A stretch of DNA of 41,925 nucleotides from assembly GCA_018660505.1 (NCBI GenBank), contig JABJKE010000015.1, positions 1 to 41,925 on the forward strand. Direction: 5' to 3'. Source of the DNA: Rhodobiaceae bacterium. Its GTDB lineage: Bacteria > Pseudomonadota > Alphaproteobacteria > RS24. The position numbers and the translations under genes are program-made. Positions 32,707 to 41,335 of the stretch are shown here, piece by piece (the stretch's first letter is position 1; the number at the start of each line of letters is the position of its first letter). The notes below the pieces were generated by a model. That model was not told where the DNA came from and ran no database searches. It saw only the letters and a program-made list of their open reading frames with translations.

Positions 32707-33666
32707 ATGTCTTTGCTAGAAGAACGCATCGCTTACAAACCTTTCCGCTATCCATGGGCCTATGATGCTTGGCTCACCCAGCAGCGCATCCACTGGTTGC
32801 CAGAAGAAGTGCCTTTGGCGGAAGACGTGAAAGATTGGCATAAGAAGCTAACCGGCGGCGAACGCAATTTGCTGACGCAGATTTTCCGTTTCTTTGTGCA
32901 AGCTGATGTGGAAGTGAACAATTGCTATATGAAGCATTATTCGCAAGTGTTTCAGCCGACCGAAGTGCAAATGATGCTGGCTGCTTTCTCGAATATGGAA
33001 ACCATTCATATCGCAGCTTATTCGCATTTGCTCGACACCATCGGGATGCCAGAAATTGAATATGAAGCCTTCATGAAATACGCCGAGATGAAGGATAAAT
33101 ACGACTATATGCAGGAATGGGGCGTAGAGACCAAAGAAGATATTGCCAAAACATTGGCCGTCTTTGGCGCTTTCACCGAGGGTCTGCAATTGTTCGCCAG
33201 TTTCGCGATTTTGATGAACTTCCCGCGCTTCAATAAAATGAAGGGCATGGGGCAAATCGTAACTTGGTCGGCGCGCGATGAGACATTGCACACCAATTCG
33301 ATTGTGAAATTGTTCAATACGTTCACGCAAGAAAATCCAGAAATCTGGAACGATGCGATGAAGCGCGATTTATATAAAGCGTGCGAAACGGTTGTTACCC
33401 ACGAAGATGCCTTTATCGATTTGGCTTTTGAGATGGGGGGCGTGGAAGGTCTGGAAGCGCAAGAAGTGAAGGATTACATTCGCTTTATCGGCAATCGTCG
33501 TCTGATGCAGCTGAACCTAGAGCCGCTTTACGACATTGAGAAAAATCCATTGCCGTGGATGGACGAGATGTTGAACGGTATTGAGCATATGAACTTCTTT
33601 GAAGGCCGGGCCACTGAATATGCCAAAGCCTCCACCGAGGGCACTTGGGATCAAGCTTTCGATTAG
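32707..33666 (+). CDS. nrdB: Ribonucleoside-diphosphate reductase, beta subunit (class I)
   Basis: The di-metal radical subunit of ribonucleotide reductase, 319 residues. Metal ligands can be followed as the acidic residue in VQADVEVNN, E and H in NMETIHIAAYSH, the glutamate in FTEGLQLFASF, and E and H in ARDETLHTN. The radical tyrosine is present at residue 105 (AAYSHL), so this is a tyrosyl-radical enzyme rather than a Tyr-less class Ic. No N-terminal ATP-cone. It lies 97 bp after nrdA with AAAGGG before the ATG, and a terminator follows. Confidence 0.95.
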   Translation: MSLLEERIAYKPFRYPWAYDAWLTQQRIHWLPEEVPLAEDVKDWHKKLTGGERNLLTQIFRFFVQADVEVNNCYMKHYSQVFQPTEVQMMLAAFSNMETIHIAAYSHLLDTIGMPEIEYEAFMKYAEMKDKYDYMQEWGVETKEDIAKTLAVFGAFTEGLQLFASFAILMNFPRFNKMKGMGQIVTWSARDETLHTNSIVKLFNTFTQENPEIWNDAMKRDLYKACETVVTHEDAFIDLAFEMGGVEGLEAQEVKDYIRFIGNRRLMQLNLEPLYDIEKNPLPWMDEMLNGIEHMNFFEGRATEYAKASTEGTWDQAFD

Positions 33667-33701
33667 GCTTTCGACTGAGCTTGCTTTTCAGCCAAACATT
33701 C

Positions 33702-33727
33702 AGGGGCGCTTCGGCGCCCCTTTTTTT
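33702..33727 (+). terminator. Intrinsic terminator after nrdB
   Basis: AGGGGCGC-TTCG-GCGCCCCT, an 8-bp perfect stem with a stable UUCG tetraloop, followed by six to seven T. Confidence 0.92.
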
Positions 33728-33783
33728 GAGCCTCATGAATTGCCAATTTGTCCCCGCGGCTTGGCGTCATTGTATAGTGGGGC

Positions 33784-34188
33784 ATGTTTTCTCTTTTGAC
33801 CAAACCCGCAGCCGAGCCGATAGAGGCGATTGGCAATGTGCTGGATGCTTTATTCACCTCGGATAAGGAGCGGCTAGACAAGAAGGCGGTTCTGGCGCGC
33901 ATTGCCTTGCAGCCAAGTTTGCTGCAGAGCGAAATCAATAAAGTGGAAGCGGGTCACAAAAGCATATTCGTGGCGGGCTGGCGTCCGTTCATCGGTTGGG
34001 TGTGCGGTGTCGCGTTGGCTTATAATTTCGTCTTCCGCGATCTTATGGTCTGGGCGCTGGCCCTCACCTATGCAGAAACCCCGCCACCGCCGCCGCTCCA
34101 CCTAGAGGTTCTCACCACAATTCTTTACGCTCTATTGGGTTTAGGCGGCATGCGCACATTCGAAAAACTGCAAGGCCGCGCCAAATAA
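33784..34188 (+). CDS. Three-transmembrane holin of the gene-transfer-agent type
   Basis: 134 residues. The diagnostic block is SIFVAGWRPFIGWVCGVALAY followed by a second hydrophobic segment (LMVWALALTYA) and the C-terminal LLGLGGMRTFEKLQG, the pattern of the family named holin of 3TMs for gene-transfer release. Such holins open the inner membrane so that an endolysin can release gene transfer agents or phages. Here no endolysin, spanin or capsid gene is near, so it stands alone between nrdB and tRNA-Thr. A -10-like TATAGT at 33773-33778 lies only 5 bp before the ATG (possible leaderless mRNA); GGGG could also serve as a ribosome site. Confidence 0.8.
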   Translation: MFSLLTKPAAEPIEAIGNVLDALFTSDKERLDKKAVLARIALQPSLLQSEINKVEAGHKSIFVAGWRPFIGWVCGVALAYNFVFRDLMVWALALTYAETPPPPPLHLEVLTTILYALLGLGGMRTFEKLQGRAK

Positions 34189-34244
34189 ACGCCATCAAAG
34201 AAGCTGTCAAAGCGAACAAAGAACCGGTGTTGCCGACGCTAAAA

Positions 34245-34272
34245 GTCCTTGGCGGCTTGGCCGCCTTAGGAC
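34245..34272 (+). other. Strong hairpin downstream of the holin gene
   Basis: GTCCT + GGCGGC pairs with GCCGCC + AGGAC around a TTG loop, with a small 1x2 internal bulge (11 pairs). No T run follows, so it may be a Rho-type end, an mRNA stabiliser or part of a small RNA. The rest of 34189-34351 shows nothing recognisable. Confidence 0.5.
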
Positions 34273-34351
34273 GCCTTGCGCACGGCTGTCTCTCACTTTT
34301 CTCTTGCTAGAAACCAAGGCGCAAAATTTTTCTTTTACCCATTTGGAAAAC

Positions 34352-34426
<75 letters not shown>

Positions 34427-34546
34427 GTTTGTTGCCTGCTGTTTGCCATAGGCGGACGGGGGATGCAAGTAACGATTGCGTTTGTGATTTGGCGAGCTAA
34501 TATGTTCGCTCTTTGTTCTTTTGTTGCGTTGAGAGTTGCTGGTTAT

Positions 34547-34816
34547 ATGCGAGATATAGGGCCTTCTCCGGTTCGGTTAAGCTGGTTGGCGACGCGCCAA
34601 TTGCAGGTGTGGATTTGGTGCGAGGGCTGCAGTCATCATAAAAGCCTGCCGGTGGCGCCGCTTTTGGAAAAATTTGGCGATGTGGCGCTTTTAGCCCTGA
34701 AGGCTCATTTTCAGTGTGCCGCGTGTGGCGGGCGGGAGGTGTTTCTTCGCCCCGATTGGCATCGCGCGGGTTGGACGCAAGGCGTGGTGTCGCGGCATGA
34801 AAAATTGCCCGACTGA
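34547..34816 (+). CDS. Small zinc-ribbon-like protein of unknown function
   Basis: About 89 residues from the ATG at 34547 with GAGAG upstream. Two cysteine pairs are visible: CEGC near residue 26 and CAAC near residue 56, 30 residues apart, a likely zinc ribbon, with an amphipathic stretch LLEKFGDVALLALKAHFQ between. Similar small proteins occur in alphaproteobacteria; no function is known. The frame continues upstream through the tRNA-Thr gene, but that part is antisense tRNA read as protein and is not real. Confidence 0.6.
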   Translation: MRDIGPSPVRLSWLATRQLQVWIWCEGCSHHKSLPVAPLLEKFGDVALLALKAHFQCAACGGREVFLRPDWHRAGWTQGVVSRHEKLPD

Positions 34817-34938
34817 AGGGCGCGCCGACACAGAAGAAACATTTCATAATGAGTGCGTCGCGTCTCACCAAACCTGACGAGGGTCGCCGCCCCCTCTTAA
34901 AGCCTCGCCTGCGGGCTATTTTTTAAAGACGTAACACG

Positions 34939-34970
34939 AGCCCCGCCGAGGCATGTCGGCGGGGCTTTTG
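34939..34970 (+). terminator. Intrinsic terminator upstream of the murA cluster
   Basis: An 11-bp perfect stem AGCCCCGCCGA / TCGGCGGGGCT with loop GGCATG, followed by TTTT. It closes the transcript of the zinc-ribbon gene or of an undetected small transcript. A weaker AGCC/GGCT hairpin with T6 lies about 30 bp before it. Confidence 0.85.
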
Positions 34971-35041
34971 ATTGTCTGTTTCGCAGCCATGGTCTTGCGA
35001 CTGTGGCATGACAAATGGGGCAAACAAAGTTAAGAAGAAGC

Positions 35042-35194
35042 ATGAGCAAAGGTCAAAACCCTGCCGTGAAAAACCAAGCGCGTCAGCAAAAACTGGCGGC
35101 GGCTTTGCGCGCCAATCTGAAACGTCGCAAAGAAAGCCGTAAACAGGCCGACCAACCACAAGTGTCAGCCCCGAAGGATGCATCAGATGGATGA
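35042..35194 (+). CDS. Small basic protein upstream of murA
   Basis: 50 residues, too short for most gene callers. It is very basic and helical in the middle ([19 protein letters not shown]) with a flexible C-terminus. The start ATG has AAGAAG a few bases upstream. Similar KLAAALRxNLKRRK-like small proteins precede murA in other alphaproteobacteria as I remember them. It overlaps murA by 8 bp, suggesting coupled translation. The function is unknown; nucleic-acid or ribosome binding would fit the charge. Confidence 0.7.
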   Translation: MSKGQNPAVKNQARQQKLAAALRANLKRRKESRKQADQPQVSAPKDASDG

Positions 35195-36458
35195 GATTAT
35201 CATTGAAGGCGGCGTGGCTTTGACCGGCGAGATTGCGATTTCGGGGTCTAAAAATGCCGTTCTGCCGCTGATGGTGGCAGGTCTTTTGAGCGCGGAAAAA
35301 TTGATTTTGCGCGGCACGCCGCGCCTTGCCGATACGCAAACGCTGGCCCGGGTTTTGCGCGAGCTGGGAGCCGAGGTCGAAGAATTTGGCCAGGGACCGG
35401 GCGAGGGGTTGAGTGTCCATACAAAAGATTTGAGCTGCACGCGCGCGCCCTATGAATTGGTCTCTAAAATGCGCGCGAGCTTTTGGGTCTTGGGCCCGCT
35501 GTTGGCGCGCGCCCACGAAGCCCAAGTCTCGCTGCCCGGCGGTTGCGCCATCGGCACTCGTCCGGTCGACCTCTACCTCAAAGGCCTCGAGGCCATGGGG
35601 GCGGAAATTGACGTGGCGAGCGGCTATGTCAATGCCACGGCCAAGGGTGGGCTCAAGGGCGCGCGGATCGATTTGCCCTTCGTCTCGGTCGGCGCCACCC
35701 ATGTATTGATGATGGCGGCAACCCTGGCCAAAGGCACGACGCTCATCACCAATGCCGCCACCGAGCCAGAAGTCGTCGATGTCGGCACCTGCCTGATGGC
35801 GATGGGCGCGAACATAGAAGGCCTGGGAACTCGAAATTTAACCATCACGGGCGTCGATAGATTATCGGGCGCTGAGCATAGCGTCTCGCGCGACCGCATT
35901 GAGGCGGGCGCCTTTGCCTTGGCCATCGCGGCCACCCATGGCGATGCGCGCCTGACGGGCATTCAAGAAGATGTCTTGGGCGCGCTGGCCCCTGCTATGC
36001 GCTTGGCGGGGTGCGAGCTGCACCAAGAAGCCGATGCTATGCGCATTATCGGCCCCAAGGGCCGCGCCATTGCCACGCCGGTGACAACCGAGCCTTACCC
36101 CGGATTTGCCACCGACTTGCAAGCCCCCTTCATGGGGCTGATGTGCGGGGCCGACGGCGTGTCGCGCATTCGCGAGACGATATTTGAAAATCGCTTCATG
36201 CATGTGCAAGAGCTGGTGCGCCTTGGCGCCGATATCACGCTGGAGGGCGACACGGCCATAGTGACGGGCGTCGCGCAATTGCAAGGTGCGCCTGTTATGG
36301 CGACGGATTTACGCGCCTCCGCGACTTTGGTGATTGCCGGGCTGATGGCCAAAGGCCAGACGCGTATCTCGCGGGTCTATCATCTCGACCGCGGCTATGA
36401 GCGGATTGAAGAAAAACTATCGGCGGCCGGCGCCCATATTTGGCGAGAGCGCGTTTAA
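35187..36458 (+). CDS. murA: UDP-N-acetylglucosamine 1-carboxyvinyltransferase
   Basis: The first committed enzyme of peptidoglycan synthesis: it moves enolpyruvate from PEP to UDP-GlcNAc. About 423 residues from the ATG at 35187 (MDEIIIEGG), which has GAAGG 9 nt upstream; an ATG at 35178 is the alternative. The substrate block [11 protein letters not shown] is at the N-terminus and the catalytic cysteine is C120 in [13 protein letters not shown], so the enzyme should be sensitive to fosfomycin as most MurA are. The 3' end overlaps the DUF2948 gene by 1 bp (TAATG). Confidence 0.96.
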   Translation: MDEIIIEGGVALTGEIAISGSKNAVLPLMVAGLLSAEKLILRGTPRLADTQTLARVLRELGAEVEEFGQGPGEGLSVHTKDLSCTRAPYELVSKMRASFWVLGPLLARAHEAQVSLPGGCAIGTRPVDLYLKGLEAMGAEIDVASGYVNATAKGGLKGARIDLPFVSVGATHVLMMAATLAKGTTLITNAATEPEVVDVGTCLMAMGANIEGLGTRNLTITGVDRLSGAEHSVSRDRIEAGAFALAIAATHGDARLTGIQEDVLGALAPAMRLAGCELHQEADAMRIIGPKGRAIATPVTTEPYPGFATDLQAPFMGLMCGADGVSRIRETIFENRFMHVQELVRLGADITLEGDTAIVTGVAQLQGAPVMATDLRASATLVIAGLMAKGQTRISRVYHLDRGYERIEEKLSAAGAHIWRERV

Positions 36459-36907
36459 TGCCGGTCAAACCTCTCAAACTCTATGCCCGCGACGGCGACG
36501 ATATGAAGGTTGTTTCGGCGTGCCTGCAAGATAGCGTGGCGCAAATCGGTGATATGACTTATCTCGAAGGGGCGCGTCGGTTTGTTATCTTGGTCAATCG
36601 GTTCTGCTGGGAGCGCGACGGCGGCGTGCCGATGCGGGTGCGCTCGGCGTTGCAAATTTCTGGTGTCGAGGCAATTCAACAACGGCAGTTAAATTTAACC
36701 CGTCGCGATGGCATTGTGTCGATTTTGGCGGTGCAATTTGAGCCAACAGAGAGCCCGTCGGGGGTTATCTTGTTGGTTTTTTCGGGCGGCGGCGAAATCC
36801 GCTTGGAAGTCGAGGCTTGCGAGGCCATATTAGAAGATGTTACTGCCCCTTGGGCGGCGGCTTCGCGGCCCGCCCATGCGGTTGATACGAAACAAGAGAC
36901 TGAATAG
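36458..36907 (+). CDS. DUF2948 family protein
   Basis: 149 residues from the ATG at 36458. The block LKLYARDGDDMKVVSACLQDSVAQIGDM, then FVILVNRFCWE and a C-terminal LEVEACEAILEDV stretch, identify DUF2948, an alphaproteobacterial family of unknown function between murA and hisD. Its start shares a base with the murA stop; hisD follows after 5 bp. Confidence 0.87.
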   Translation: MPVKPLKLYARDGDDMKVVSACLQDSVAQIGDMTYLEGARRFVILVNRFCWERDGGVPMRVRSALQISGVEAIQQRQLNLTRRDGIVSILAVQFEPTESPSGVILLVFSGGGEIRLEVEACEAILEDVTAPWAAASRPAHAVDTKQETE

Positions 36908-36912
36908 AGATT

Positions 36913-38226
36913 ATGGCTCCATACTTGCGTGCCCACCTAAAAGATGCCGATTTCGCAAGCCGCTTTGGCGAGTTGCAATCGATGAAGCGTGAGCAATCGG
37001 TAGATGTGAACGCCGCCGTGGCACAGATTATCGACGATGTGCGCGCGCGCGGCGACGCTGCCCTTATCGAGCTGACGGCTCAATTCGACCGCCAGACTTT
37101 GCGCCCTGAGAGTTTGCGTATTTCGCAAGCCGAGATAGATGCTGCCTTTGACGCTTGCCCCGAAGCGACGCGCACGGCGCTCGACCTTGCGGCCAGCCGC
37201 ATTCGCGATTTTCACGCCCGTCAAAAACCCCAAGACGAGAGTTTCACCGATACCGCAGGCGTCGAGCTGGGCCACCGTTGGACGCCCGTCGATGCCGCGG
37301 GCCTTTATGTGCCCGGCGGTTTGGCCAATTATCCTTCCTCGGTTTTAATGAATGCCATCCCCGCGCGCGAGGCCGGGGTTCCCCGTGTCGTGATGGTGGT
37401 GCCAACGCCCGATGGCAAGGTCAACCCTCTGGTTCTCGTGGCGGCGCGTTTGGCGGGCGTCGATGAAATATATCGTATTGGCGGCGCGCAAGCGATTGCC
37501 GCGCTGGCCTATGGCACTGACACGATTGCCCCGGTGCATGTGATTGTGGGGCCGGGCAATGCCTATGTGGCGGCGGCCAAGAAACAAGTATTTGGCCAGG
37601 TTGGCATTGATATGATTGCCGGGCCTTCGGAAATTCTCGTGGTCTCTGACACGCAAAATGATCCGGCTTGGATGGCCGCTGACCTGCTCAGCCAAGCCGA
37701 GCATGATGAAGTGGCGCAATCGATATTCATCTGCGACGATGCGAATTATGCGGATGCAGTAGAGCAGGCGGTGGAAACCGCGCTGGAAACGCTGCCGCGC
37801 GCCGCGATTGCGCGCAAGAGCTGGCAAGATTTCGGGGCGATTTTAGTGGTCGATGATTTGGCCCGCGAGGCGCCCGCCTTAATCAATCAATTGGCGCCAG
37901 AGCATTTAGAATTGGCCGTGCAAGACCCCGAAGCCATGGCGGGTGACATTCGCCATGCGGGCGCCATTTTTATGGGACGTTACACGCCAGAGGCGGTCGG
38001 CGATTATATCGCTGGCCCCAACCACGTGCTGCCGACGGCGCGCGCGGCGCGCTATGCGTCGGGGCTTTCGGTGCTGAATTTTATGAAGCGCACGTCCTTG
38101 GTAAAATGCGATGCGGCATCGCTTTCGGCGATTGGTCCGGCGGCCGTGCAATTGGCCGATGAAGAGGGGCTAGACGCCCATGGGCGGTCTATTTCCATCC
38201 GTTTGAATATCGGTCAGGAGAGCTAG
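36913..38226 (+). CDS. hisD: Histidinol dehydrogenase
   Basis: The zinc enzyme that oxidises L-histidinol to histidine in two NAD-dependent steps. 437 residues. Clear blocks are VPGGLANYPSSVLMNAIPA, RIGGAQAIAALAYGT, VGPGNAYVAAAKK, IAGPSEI, the zinc-site region LLSQAEHDE, the catalytic-type LAPEHLEL and GPNHVLPT. Part of the murA-DUF2948-hisD-UPF0262 series; no other his gene is in the window. Confidence 0.96.
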   Translation: MAPYLRAHLKDADFASRFGELQSMKREQSVDVNAAVAQIIDDVRARGDAALIELTAQFDRQTLRPESLRISQAEIDAAFDACPEATRTALDLAASRIRDFHARQKPQDESFTDTAGVELGHRWTPVDAAGLYVPGGLANYPSSVLMNAIPAREAGVPRVVMVVPTPDGKVNPLVLVAARLAGVDEIYRIGGAQAIAALAYGTDTIAPVHVIVGPGNAYVAAAKKQVFGQVGIDMIAGPSEILVVSDTQNDPAWMAADLLSQAEHDEVAQSIFICDDANYADAVEQAVETALETLPRAAIARKSWQDFGAILVVDDLAREAPALINQLAPEHLELAVQDPEAMAGDIRHAGAIFMGRYTPEAVGDYIAGPNHVLPTARAARYASGLSVLNFMKRTSLVKCDAASLSAIGPAAVQLADEEGLDAHGRSISIRLNIGQES

Positions 38227-38228
38227 CT

Positions 38229-38729
38229 ATGGCCGAAGCGATCGCGCAACCGACTGCGGATAAATCGGCGCGCATGGTGCATATTTCCCTGAACGACCCG
38301 GCTTTGGTGGCGCGCAATCCAGATATTGAACACGAGCGTCGGGTGGCGATTTTTGACCTTATCGAGGGCAATCATTTCGCTTTGGTTGAGGGCCCGAAGG
38401 GGCCGTATCGGGTTGTGCTTTCGGTGGTTGACCGAGGCATTTTATTTTCGGTTTCCAATAGCGAGAACGAAAGTCTGGCCGAGATTGAATTGGCCATGAC
38501 GCCGTTTCGGCGCAATATTCGCGATTATTTTATGATTTGCGAAAGCTATTTCGAGGCCATTCGCACGGCGACGCCCGAGCGCATTGAAGAGATTGATCAG
38601 GCGCGCCGCGCTTTGCATAATGAGAGTGCCGAATTGTTAAAAAACCGCCTATCGCCGCATGTCGAGGTGGATGACGATACGGCGCGGCGCTTGTTCACGC
38701 TCATCAGCGTGTTGAAAATGCGTAGCTAA
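38229..38729 (+). CDS. UPF0262 family protein
   Basis: 166 residues, an uncharacterised alphaproteobacterial family. Diagnostic blocks are [25 protein letters not shown]-like [19 protein letters not shown], and the end [15 protein letters not shown]. It begins 2 bp after the hisD stop and is likely co-translated. No function is established. Confidence 0.9.
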   Translation: MAEAIAQPTADKSARMVHISLNDPALVARNPDIEHERRVAIFDLIEGNHFALVEGPKGPYRVVLSVVDRGILFSVSNSENESLAEIELAMTPFRRNIRDYFMICESYFEAIRTATPERIEEIDQARRALHNESAELLKNRLSPHVEVDDDTARRLFTLISVLKMRS

Positions 38730-38747
38730 GATAAAACAGTTGATTTT

Positions 38748-38764
38748 TGGCCAGTTTCTGGCCA
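38748..38764 (+). other. Hairpin in the infA leader
   Basis: TGGCCAG-TTT-CTGGCCA, a 7-bp perfect stem 78 bp before infA. No T run follows on the plus strand. It could mark the end of the hisD-UPF0262 transcript or a feature of the infA leader. Confidence 0.4.
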
Positions 38765-38841
38765 TTGTCCCCGAATTACGTCCGCCACTGCCGCCGCCTC
38801 TTTCCTTGGCGTGCAACGAGCCGACTTTACGAGTGAGATTT

Positions 38842-39060
38842 ATGGCCAAAGAAGAGCTCCTAGAATTTAATGCAACTGTGGTGGAATTACTGCCCAATGC
38901 AACGTTTCGGGTAAAATTAGAAAATGAGCACGAAGTGATTGCTCATACGGCTGGCAAGATGCGCAAAAATCGCATTCGGGTTTTGGCCGGCGACAAGGTT
39001 CTAGTGGAAATGACACCTTATGACCTCACCAAAGGACGTATCACCTATCGCTACAAATAA
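38842..39060 (+). CDS. infA: Translation initiation factor IF-1
   Basis: 72 residues, the normal IF-1 length. An OB-fold protein that binds the ribosomal A site during initiation. The blocks [40 protein letters not shown] and [16 protein letters not shown] are near the universal consensus. The open frame upstream to 38740 is not part of the protein. The 3' end overlaps the maf frame by 41 bp. Confidence 0.97.
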   Translation: MAKEELLEFNATVVELLPNATFRVKLENEHEVIAHTAGKMRKNRIRVLAGDKVLVEMTPYDLTKGRITYRYK

Positions 39061-39643
39061 GCGGCTGCTGCTGGCCAGTGCCAGCCCGCGCCGCCTTGAT
39101 TTGCTGGCGCAAATTGGGCTCGTGCCCGATGAGATTATTCCTGCAGATATTGATGAAACCGAAAAGCCAACCGAGGCCCCGCGGGCTTTGGCGCAAAGAT
39201 TAGCCATGGAAAAAGCCGAGGCCTTGCGCGCGCAGCTAGATGGGGAGACGCTTATTTTGGCCGCCGATACCGTGGTTAGCGTGGGCCGTCGAATTTTGCC
39301 GAAAACCGAAACGCGAGAGCAAGCGCGTGCCTGTTTGGCTCTTTTGGCGGGGCGCGGTCACCGCGTCCATACCGGATTTAGCGTATTGTCGAAACAGCGA
39401 CAGGTCAGCAAATGTGTGACCAGTCGCGTGCGCTTTAAAAACCTTTCGGCGGGCGAAATAAACGCCTATCTGGCGAGCGACGAATGGCAGGGCAAAGCCG
39501 GAGGCTATGCCATTCAGGGGCGCGCCAGCGCCTTTATCAGCCATCTTGTTGGCTCCTACTCGAATATTGTAGGTTTGCCTTTATATGAAGTCAGCGAAGT
39601 CTTGCGCGGTGCTGGCTATCCGTTTCAATCAGGAAAAGAGTAG
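39020..39643 (+). CDS. maf: Maf-like nucleoside triphosphate pyrophosphatase
   Basis: A house-cleaning enzyme that hydrolyses dTTP/UTP-like or modified nucleotides to monophosphates. 207 residues. [18 protein letters not shown] at the N-terminus, AADTVV in the middle and the C-terminal [13 protein letters not shown]...[13 protein letters not shown] are family signatures. No ATG, GTG or TTG occurs between the ATG at 39020 and the SASPRR motif, so this start is the only standard one; it lies inside infA and overlaps it by 41 bp. RNase G follows after 3 bp. Confidence 0.9.
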   Translation: MTSPKDVSPIATNKRLLLASASPRRLDLLAQIGLVPDEIIPADIDETEKPTEAPRALAQRLAMEKAEALRAQLDGETLILAADTVVSVGRRILPKTETREQARACLALLAGRGHRVHTGFSVLSKQRQVSKCVTSRVRFKNLSAGEINAYLASDEWQGKAGGYAIQGRASAFISHLVGSYSNIVGLPLYEVSEVLRGAGYPFQSGKE

Positions 39644-39646
39644 AAC

Positions 39647-40903
39647 ATGTCCCATGAAATTTTGATGAGTGTCGAAAATGGTTTATTGCGCGTGGCGCAA
39701 ATAGAAGACGCTCAGCTCACCAGCCTGCAAGCCGCCCCCATGGGGCAAACCGCGGGCGAGGGCCCTAGCCTCATCGGGCAAATATACCTCGGCCAAGTCG
39801 AACGCGTGGTGCCGCGCTTGCAAGCCGCTTTTGTGGATATTGGCATGGAGCGCGCCGGATTTTTAGGCGCCCGCGAAGCCCGCGCCCTATTGCCGGGCAG
39901 CGACCGCGAAACCCCGATTGAAGATTGTGTGCAAGATGGCGATACGGTTTTGGTGCAAATTACGCGTCCACCGCATGGCGATAAAGGCGCGCAAATCACC
40001 GCCGATGTCACTTTGCCCGGGCGCGCTGTTGTGTTGGCACCGTGCCGCAGTCGCATTGCTGTGTCGCGCCAAATCGAAGACGAGGCCGAACGCACGCGTT
40101 TGGCAGATTTAGCGGGTGCTATCCGCGATGGCAAAGAAGGCGATGGGCTGGATGTCGAAGGCATGGACGGCCCCGCAGGTTGGGTTATTCGTACCGCCGC
40201 GATTGGTATGCAAGGCGCCGATATGGCCGCCGATATGGCCAGCGTTGCCGCGCAATGGGAAAGCCTTTTGGCGCAGGCTGAGGATTGCGAACCGCCAGCG
40301 GTTTTATATCAAGATTTGGGGCCGATCGAAAAAGCGTTGCGCGATCTCGTGCGTGCGCAAACCACGGCTGTGGTGATGGAAGACGCACAAAGCTTGGCCC
40401 AGGCCAAAGCTTTCGCCGGTGCCCATATGCCCGCCGCTTTGGCGCTTTTGCAAGCCAGCGATAAAGGCGAGATTTTATTCGACCGCTATGACGTCGCGGG
40501 GCAGCTCGCGCAAGCTTTGTCCAATCGGGTCAACTTGGCCTCGGGCGGCTGGCTGATGATTGAGACCACCGAAGCGATGACCACAATTGACGTGAATTCG
40601 GGCTCCGATACGGCAGATGCGCGCGGCGTGAACTTGGCGGCGGCGCAAGCGATTGGCGCTCAATTGCGGTTGCGCGCCCTCGGTGGTTTGGTGGCGATTG
40701 ATTTTATCGATATGAGCGATGCGGCGGATAATGAGGCCGTCTTGGCGGCCTTAGAGGCCAGTTTTGAAGGCGATAAAAATCCGGTGCGCATTGGCCCAAT
40801 GTCGGAGTTTGGCGTGGTCGAGATGACGCGTCGGCGCGATGTGATGAGTTTGGCCGAAGCCATGCGCCAAAGGTCCCAGAGCCGCCAGAGCGATAGCGAG
40901 TAG
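39647..40903 (+). CDS. rng: Ribonuclease E/G family protein
   Basis: An endoribonuclease for RNA processing. 418 residues, the short RNase G type without the long C-terminal scaffold of RNase E. The N-terminal S1-like part has IYLGQVERVVPRLQAAFVDIG; the catalytic region has ASGGWLMIETTEAMTTIDVNSG (first aspartate) and VAIDFIDM (second). The zinc-link CPxC motif of full RNase E/G is not present, so tetramer formation may differ. AGGAAAAG lies before the ATG. yacG follows by 9 bp. Confidence 0.9.
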   Translation: MSHEILMSVENGLLRVAQIEDAQLTSLQAAPMGQTAGEGPSLIGQIYLGQVERVVPRLQAAFVDIGMERAGFLGAREARALLPGSDRETPIEDCVQDGDTVLVQITRPPHGDKGAQITADVTLPGRAVVLAPCRSRIAVSRQIEDEAERTRLADLAGAIRDGKEGDGLDVEGMDGPAGWVIRTAAIGMQGADMAADMASVAAQWESLLAQAEDCEPPAVLYQDLGPIEKALRDLVRAQTTAVVMEDAQSLAQAKAFAGAHMPAALALLQASDKGEILFDRYDVAGQLAQALSNRVNLASGGWLMIETTEAMTTIDVNSGSDTADARGVNLAAAQAIGAQLRLRALGGLVAIDFIDMSDAADNEAVLAALEASFEGDKNPVRIGPMSEFGVVEMTRRRDVMSLAEAMRQRSQSRQSDSE

Positions 40904-40912
40904 AGAGCCCTG

Positions 40913-41113
40913 ATGGCCAACTGTCCGATATGCAAAAAATCTGAGACCGTGCAGGCCTATCGTCCCTTTTGCTCGAAACGCTGTGCGGATATCGATTTGC
41001 ACCGCTGGATGGGCGGCCATTACGCGGTTCCTGCGGTAGAGCCGCCGGATGATTTTGACACGGAAATTGAGCAAGCTTTGGCCGAACAAAGCTCGCCAGA
41101 CGAGTTTCATTAA
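40913..41113 (+). CDS. yacG: DNA gyrase inhibitor YacG
   Basis: A 66-residue zinc protein that binds gyrase in E. coli. Four cysteines as CPIC at the start and CSKRC in the motif PFCSKRCADIDLHRWMGGHY, the usual YacG hallmark. The C-terminal tail is acidic. Last gene of the murA to yacG series; tRNA-Phe follows. Confidence 0.94.
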   Translation: MANCPICKKSETVQAYRPFCSKRCADIDLHRWMGGHYAVPAVEPPDDFDTEIEQALAEQSSPDEFH

Positions 41114-41218
41114 AAACTTTCTTTTGCGCGTCCTATAGCTAGACAGGCGCACTCCCTTCACTTATAAACCAAGCATAATCAAGCGTGCCACTATCCTTTT
41201 CCAGCGGCTTCGTTTAAG

Positions 41219-41293
41219 GCCCGGGTAGCTCAGGGGTAGAGCAGTGGACTGAAAATCCTCGTGTCGGTGGTTCAAATCCGCCCCCGGGCACCA
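41219..41293 (+). tRNA. tRNA-Phe (anticodon GAA)
   Basis: Acceptor GCCCGGG / CCCGGGC, D-loop TAGCTCAGGGGTAGAGC, anticodon loop ACTGAAAAT (anticodon GAA), T-loop GGTTCAAATCC and an encoded CCA. 75 nt. Position after yacG is common in alphaproteobacteria. Confidence 0.97.
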
Positions 41294-41335
41294 TTTTTCA
41301 AAATTAGAAAAAGCTAGAATACCTGAGCAGAAGGC

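Noticed and set aside
34849-34926. 25-codon frame before the terminator at 34939
   Set aside because: Too short to support and no clear ribosome site; the T-rich hairpin region supplies its end.
34923-35702. 259-codon antisense frame over murA
   Set aside because: Covers the murA N-terminal half including the catalytic cysteine region and a terminator; a shadow.
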